Notes under the pieces: generated by a model | What the model was told of the DNA's origin: nothing | The model's input: only the letters and a program-made list of their open reading frames with translations | Databases searched by the model: none | In this document: in pieces, positions 38,602-41,485 of the stretch | Layout of the letters: each line of letters opens with the position of its first letter | Numbering within the stretch: position 1 is the first letter of the stretch | Virus record (IMG/VR): IMGVR_UViG_3300044858_002790 | Location: 1 to 41,485 of that record | DNA length: 41,485 nt | Reading direction: 5' to 3' (one strand) | DNA from: a virus | Made by a program: the position numbers and the translations under genes

Positions 38602-39486
38602 ATGCGGACAAGAATAGTTAATATTGGTTCTTGTTCTGGGCGTGACATCCTACTTTCAGATAAGCAAAGAGCATTGTCGTTTTATGATATGTCTGAGGCA
38701 TATAATTTCAACGGTTCAGTTGCATGTAGTTATTCAGCACCAGGCAAATATGCAGAGCGGCTGTATAACGAAATGCATAATATCATTGATCGTTATCCGA
38801 AAATGATTCGATCGCAGTACAATTCTATTGTCAAGCCTACGACTGCATTAACCATGCTGCAAGGCCATCCAATGAATTCAGTATTTCTGCTCGATCCCGG
38901 ATATGAGATAGGTAACTTTTTCTACGACGGGTTGGAGATGTTTGATATACGATTATCATATTCTATATTCAAAGATAATTTTCCAGACTGGTTGTCAGAT
39001 GTTGTACTTAAACATTGGCACAAGTTTGATACCAATGACGTCACTATTGCAATGATGCGACAACATCGATTATTTGACTTCATAAGTAAGGTCGATGCAA
39101 TGAATGTTCATGCAATTGCAGTTGACAACGTTTTTAGTGACAGAATTTTTGTCGAAGATCAAAATGTAGTTGTTCAGAATATGTCGTTGTGTGCTTCTCG
39201 TGTGCCATTTTTGACCATGACAAACGATACACAAATGATTACAATGAACATCGAATATGCAAAAGAAGTTATTGGTCAATTTTACCGGATTATGAAACGT
39301 GCTATAGGTCGAACTCAAAATATCAAATGGTTTGAAATCGACAACAGCATTTGTTTTGCAGATCCAAAGCATTATTTAGGGTACCATCCAGTTCATCTAC
39401 ATCATAACTGCAGGCGATTGCTGTCAGACAGATTATATGAGATGGTGGATAAAAAGAATTCAGAATTAGTAGTAGAACAGTATTAA
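38602..39486 (+). CDS. DUF6270-like SGNH-type protein (294 aa)
   Basis: AAGGAGACGTC precedes ATG 38602; the upstream ATG 38587 lacks a site. VNIGSCSGRDILLS near residue 7 gives the G-S-C-x-x-R-D opening of DUF6270, an SGNH/GDSL-hydrolase-like fold found in capsule and glycan loci. A later LGYHPVHLHHNCRRLL may carry the His-containing block. It sits alone between tRNA genes. Substrate unknown. Confidence 0.7.
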   Translation: MRTRIVNIGSCSGRDILLSDKQRALSFYDMSEAYNFNGSVACSYSAPGKYAERLYNEMHNIIDRYPKMIRSQYNSIVKPTTALTMLQGHPMNSVFLLDPGYEIGNFFYDGLEMFDIRLSYSIFKDNFPDWLSDVVLKHWHKFDTNDVTIAMMRQHRLFDFISKVDAMNVHAIAVDNVFSDRIFVEDQNVVVQNMSLCASRVPFLTMTNDTQMITMNIEYAKEVIGQFYRIMKRAIGRTQNIKWFEIDNSICFADPKHYLGYHPVHLHHNCRRLLSDRLYEMVDKKNSELVVEQY

Positions 39487-39594
39487 AATTCTCCTCATCC
39501 GAGAATAAGGATAGTTACAGCAACCATAACAATGGCAGTCAGCGGCAATCTGACATTAATCTATCGTGCAAAAAGCTATCCTGTTAAAACAATT
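39487..39594 (+). other. Intergenic with tRNA-like pairing, no canonical tRNA
   Basis: AGGATAG and CTATCCT could pair as an acceptor over about 75 bases, and GTCAG-CGGCAAT-CTGAC resembles an anticodon arm, but no T-arm is present and there is no CCA. Possibly a decayed tRNA. Confidence 0.35.
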
Positions 39595-39629
39595 CGGCGT
39601 GTAGCGCAGTCTGGTAGCGCATCTGCTTT
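39595..39629 (+). pseudogene. 5' half of a split tRNA-Pro
   Basis: CGGCGTG, T-A, D-arm GCGC-AGTCTGGTA-GCGC and the 5' strand TCTGC of the anticodon stem, stopping at the TTT of the anticodon loop. The missing acceptor partner TACGCCG-ACCA is at 40369-40379. Confidence 0.8.
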
Positions 39630-39630
39630 A

Positions 39631-39638
39631 TATAAATA
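39631..39638 (+). promoter_or_regulatory. T4-late-type box TATAAATA for the second homing endonuclease
   Basis: Lies within the insertion, two bases after the tRNA break, and is followed by ATAAGGAGGTTTT and the ATG at 39657. Same box and ribosome site as the endonuclease at 2137. Confidence 0.6.
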
Positions 39639-39656
39639 ATAGCATAAGGAGGTTTT

Positions 39657-40277
39657 ATGCTATTATGTAGATTTTGCGATAAAGAATGTAAGAGCGCCAA
39701 CTCATTAAGAAACCATGAAAGGTTATGTAAAAGTAATCCTGACAAGCAAGAGAGCGGATTCAAGAAATACAACGAGACAGGGCTCAGATGGAATTCGGGA
39801 CTGACTAAAGAAACGGACGACAGAGTCTTACAGAATTCAATAAAGACCTCTGAGGCATTGAAAAAGAAATTTGCTTCTGGAGTTAAGCTATATGCTCATA
39901 CAGATGAGTATTGGACACCCGAGAGGCGGAAAGAGAAGTCGGATTGGAGAAAGCAACTTCATATCGATCATCCAGAAATGCACCCAAATAGAAAGTTAGC
40001 TGGGAATCGGCATAAGATGACATACCCGGAAAGAGTTGCATACGACCACCTTACTAAATCTGGTGTTATATTTGAACATCAAAAAAAGGTTTTGAAATAC
40101 TTTCCTGATTTTGTGATTGGCAATATAATCATAGAAATTGATGGGGAAAATTGGCATAATGAGGAAGAAGACAGAATTCGTGACGAAGAAATATCTAAAG
40201 AAGGGTATACTGTCTACCGAATTAAGTCGAAAGAACGTATAGAACAAAGAATTAACGAATTACTCCGATTAGTGTAG
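39657..40277 (+). CDS. Homing endonuclease: zinc finger plus Vsr/PD-(D/E)XK-like nuclease (206 aa)
   Basis: N-terminal C2HC finger (C4, C7, H20, C24 in LLCRFCDKECKSANSLRNH...C). The C-terminal third has ERVAYDHLTKSGVIFEHQKK, then YFPDFVIGNIIIEIDGENWH, a Vsr/DUF559-like PD...ExD core. Such fusions are free-standing phage homing nucleases. It is inserted in a tRNA-Pro. Its last five codons including the stop overlap the next tRNA. Strong AAGGAGG site. Confidence 0.85.
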   Translation: MLLCRFCDKECKSANSLRNHERLCKSNPDKQESGFKKYNETGLRWNSGLTKETDDRVLQNSIKTSEALKKKFASGVKLYAHTDEYWTPERRKEKSDWRKQLHIDHPEMHPNRKLAGNRHKMTYPERVAYDHLTKSGVIFEHQKKVLKYFPDFVIGNIIIEIDGENWHNEEEDRIRDEEISKEGYTVYRIKSKERIEQRINELLRLV

Positions 40278-40338
40278 CCCGGCAACATGCCTGCTTTGGG
40301 AGCAGGTGTCGAAGGTTCAAATCCTTCATCGGAGACCA
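40263..40338 (+). tRNA. tRNA-Pro (TGG), complete, overlapping the endonuclease 3' end
   Basis: Acceptor CTCCGAT/ATCGGAG, anticodon arm CCTGC-TTTGGGA-GCAGG, T-arm GAAGG-TTCAAAT-CCTTC, ends ACCA. The first 15 bases are also coding sequence of the endonuclease. Confidence 0.92.
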
Positions 40339-40345
40339 AAATTGT

Positions 40346-40379
40346 TAGGTCCAAGGTTCGAATCCTTGTACGCCGACCA
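40346..40379 (+). pseudogene. 3' half of the split tRNA-Pro
   Basis: Variable loop AGGTC, T-arm CAAGG-TTCGAAT-CCTTG, acceptor TACGCCG and ACCA. Pairs with CGGCGTG at 39595-39601. The 3' anticodon-stem strand is missing. Confidence 0.8.
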
Positions 40380-40386
40380 ATATTAT

Positions 40387-40463
40387 CAGTGCGTGGTGAC
40401 AAGTGGACGTCGACCTGTTTTGGAAACAGGAATATGCCGGTTCGAGGCCGGCCGCACTGACCA
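40387..40463 (+). tRNA. tRNA-Pro (TGG), second copy
   Basis: Acceptor CAGTGCG/CGCACTG, D-stem TGAC/GTCG, anticodon arm CCTGT-TTTGGAA-ACAGG, T-arm GCCGG-TTCGAGG-CCGGC, ends ACCA. 77 nt. Confidence 0.85.
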
Positions 40464-40468
40464 AAAAC

Positions 40469-40602
40469 GATCACTGTGCTCTTGTCGTCTAAGCGGTCTA
40501 GGACATTTAATTTTCATTCCTGTTTCTAGAGCAGGAGACGTTGGCTGATCACCAATGTTTGAGGATTAAAAAATGCAGGTTCGACTCCTGCTGAGGGCTG
40601 CT
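40469..40602 (+). other. Composite, non-canonical tRNA-like region
   Basis: An outer set (GCTCTTG at 40478, D-arm GTCTAAGCGGTCTAGGAC, T-arm GCAGG-TTCGACT-CCTGC, TGAGGGC at 40592) would be a tRNA of about 120 nt. Nested inside are a CCTGT-TTCTAGA-GCAGG arm and GATCACT/GCTGATC followed by ACCA (40469-40554). CATTT/AAATG and AAT/ATT pairing could close an intron-like insert. No single canonical cloverleaf fits. Confidence 0.4.
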
Positions 40603-40706
40603 CATTAGTTTTAACCAGGCGTCAGTGCACGCCTATCATGCAAACGATCCGCCTGAGGCGCAGGATAATCAGTTGCATGAGCCTAATGAGGCACACAAAA
40701 GAATAC
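40603..40706 (+). other. Structured spacer
   Basis: AGGCGT/ACGCCT hairpin (loop CAGTGC) near 40617-40634, then CATGCAA/TTGCATG (7 bp) enclosing a CGCC-TGA-GGCG hairpin. No tRNA or ORF seen. Confidence 0.4.
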
Positions 40707-40791
40707 GCCCTGGTGGTGGAATTGGCAGACACGACGGTCTTAGAAGCCGTTGCCGAAAGGTGTGAGAGTTCAAGTCTCTCCTGGGGCACCA
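40707..40791 (+). tRNA. tRNA-Leu (TAG)
   Basis: Class II. Acceptor GCCCTGG/CTGGGGC, anticodon loop CTTAGAA, T-arm GAGAG-TTCAAGT-CTCTC, ends ACCA. Confidence 0.95.
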
Positions 40792-40819
40792 AATTAGTAA
40801 GAGCACAAGTGTATTGTGC

Positions 40820-40907
40820 TCCAAGGTGAAGCAGAGTGGTAATGCGCCGGACTGTTAATCCGTAGTTCTTTATTGAACATCCGTAGGTTCGATCCCTACC
40901 CTTGGAG
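40820..40907 (+). tRNA. tRNA-Asn (GTT) with enlarged variable region and no CCA
   Basis: Acceptor TCCAAGG/CCTTGGA with G73 as in bacterial Asn, anticodon arm CCGGA-CTGTTAA-TCCGT, T-arm GTAGG-TTCGATC-CCTAC. The variable region holds GTTC-TTTATT-GAAC, flanked by ATCCGTAG twice. It ends GCAG rather than GCCA. A normal tRNA-Asn follows. Confidence 0.75.
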
Positions 40908-40939
40908 CAGAATACATTTTGAGAGGTAGTAAGTTCCGT

Positions 40940-41014
40940 TCCCCTGTAGCTCAGCGGCAGAGTAGGTGACTGTTAATCACTTGGTCGGTGGTTCGATCCC
41001 ATCCTGGGGAGCCA
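40940..41014 (+). tRNA. tRNA-Asn (GTT), canonical
   Basis: Acceptor TCCCCTG/CTGGGGA (one mismatch), anticodon arm GGTGA-CTGTTAA-TCACT, T-arm GGTGG-TTCGATC-CCATC, ends GCCA. Confidence 0.93.
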
Positions 41015-41036
41015 ATTTTATTAAAAGGAGACGCAG

Positions 41037-41198
41037 ATGCAAACGAAGCAGATGAAGCGTGAAACTGTCAGCAAACTCGCTGCAGTTCGTAATAGCCGTA
41101 CCCCGGCTCAACAAATCAAGGAACTCGACACTCGCCTTGGCGATGGCGTCGGTGCCAAGAAGGAACGTGCAAGGCTTGCGAAGCTGATGCAAGCCTAA
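41037..41198 (+). CDS. Small basic protein within the tRNA array (53 aa)
   Basis: AAAAGGAGACGCAG precedes the ATG. Peptide MQTKQMKRETVSKLAAVRNS, then a helix rich in Lys, Arg and Ala ending RARLAKLMQA. No family recognised. Lies between tRNA-Asn and tRNA-Gly. Confidence 0.65.
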   Translation: MQTKQMKRETVSKLAAVRNSRTPAQQIKELDTRLGDGVGAKKERARLAKLMQA

Positions 41199-41208
41199 AT
41201 AACAATAT

Positions 41209-41284
41209 GCGTGGTTAGCTCAGCTGGTAGAGCACCTGTTTGCCAAACAGGAGGCCGCAGGTTCGAACCCTGTACCCCGCACCA
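41209..41284 (+). tRNA. tRNA-Gly (GCC)
   Basis: Acceptor GCGTGGT/ACCCCGC (one mismatch), anticodon arm CCTGT-TTGCCAA-ACAGG, T-arm GCAGG-TTCGAAC-CCTGT, ends ACCA. Confidence 0.93.
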
Positions 41285-41290
41285 GATTTT

Positions 41291-41364
41291 GCCCCTTTAG
41301 TACAATGGTAGTACAGTTGACTTGTAATCATCAGATCTTGGTTCGATTCCAGGATGGGGCACCA
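41291..41364 (+). tRNA. tRNA-Thr (TGT)
   Basis: Acceptor GCCCCTT/ATGGGGC, anticodon loop CTTGTAA, T-loop TTCGATT, ends ACCA. Confidence 0.93.
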
Positions 41365-41369
41365 ACGAA

Positions 41370-41442
41370 TTAGGTAGAGCCAGATGGAGAGGCAGACGTC
41401 TGCAAAACGTAATAATCGGTTCGATTCCGAATACCTAATCCA
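41370..41442 (+). tRNA. tRNA-Cys (GCA)
   Basis: Acceptor TTAGGTA/TACCTAA, D-stem GCC/GGC, anticodon arm GACGT-CTGCAAA-ACGTA, T-loop TTCGATT, ends TCCA. The array probably continues beyond the window. Confidence 0.92.
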
Positions 41443-41485
41443 GTTTAGCTTGGCTAGTCACAAAGAGTATGTTTAATCGGGCCGG

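Noticed and set aside
40469-40554. Amber-suppressor tRNA (CTA) implying stop recoding
   Set aside because: No canonical T-arm, and several genes here end in TAG (16081, 23270, 28797, 40277), so TAG is a normal stop.

Overview
The window reads as part of a large lytic myovirus-type phage genome of Gram-negative host range. Genes are short, almost all on the + strand, and packed head-to-tail with ATGA/GTGA stop-start overlaps. They include phage hallmark families: T4-type RNase H, T4 Rnl1-type RNA ligase, polynucleotide kinase/phosphatase, PhoH, DUF6433, a WYL_2/DUF2693 protein and a DsbA-like protein. Two free-standing homing endonucleases and a long tRNA array are also present. Clues to a Gram-negative host are a GH19 lysozyme, a membrane-anchored lytic transglycosylase and a signal-peptide-bearing outer-membrane-type protein. 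The exact host cannot be read from this sequence. I saw no capsid, tail, polymerase or terminase genes here; this is an accessory, nucleotide-metabolism and translation region.

Layout. 1-5.3 kb: small hypothetical and zinc-ribbon genes, a GIY-YIG homing endonuclease on the minus strand, an APS-kinase-like protein and a DraRnl-type (Rnl5) RNA ligase. 5.3-8.8 kb: a MoxR AAA+ ATPase with its metallopeptidase/VWA partner, then a WGR protein and an L7/L12-CTD-like protein. 8.8-10 kb: a tandem array of five small paralogous proteins. 10-18.7 kb: HAD (RNA-repair type), zinc-ribbon, SH3/WYL_2, DsbA-like, macro-domain, AT-hook, RNase H and DUF6433 genes. 18.7-23.3 kb: PhoH, GH19 lysozyme, PD-(D/E)XK nuclease, ClpP-like protease, amidoligase and DEDDh exonuclease. 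23.3-28.2 kb: FolE, a DpdA-like transglycosylase, a PP-loop protein, a PIG-L deacetylase, an unknown protein and a GT4-like glycosyltransferase, which together look like a DNA-hypermodification cassette. 28.6-34.3 kb: Rnl1, Pnk, HNH nuclease, lytic transglycosylase, a QueD-like protein, an LSm-like protein and an outer-membrane-type protein.

34.3-41.5 kb is dominated by RNA. It holds a triple-hairpin non-coding element, a 39-codon ArfA-like ribosome-rescue gene, a perfect sigma70 promoter, and then about 3 kb of highly structured sequence without convincing ORFs that is mixed with canonical and odd tRNAs. Recognised tRNAs are Tyr, Ala, Glu (two, one with a class II variable arm), Asp, His, Leu (two), Ile, Met, Pro (two intact plus one split by a homing endonuclease), Asn (two), Gly, Thr and Cys. 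Short ACCA-ended tRNA-like elements lie between them.

How it fits together (inference): FolE, the QueD-like protein and DpdA suggest 7-deazaguanine modification of phage DNA, possibly elaborated with an amino sugar by the GT4/PIG-L pair. Rnl1, Pnk, the Rnl5-type ligase, the HAD phosphatase and the tRNA array suggest defence against host tRNA nucleases, while ArfA would rescue ribosomes on broken mRNAs. Transcription is driven by sigma70-like promoters. Five of them carry a GTTAC box exactly 13 nt upstream of the -35, and both endonuclease genes have a T4-late-type TATAAATA box.
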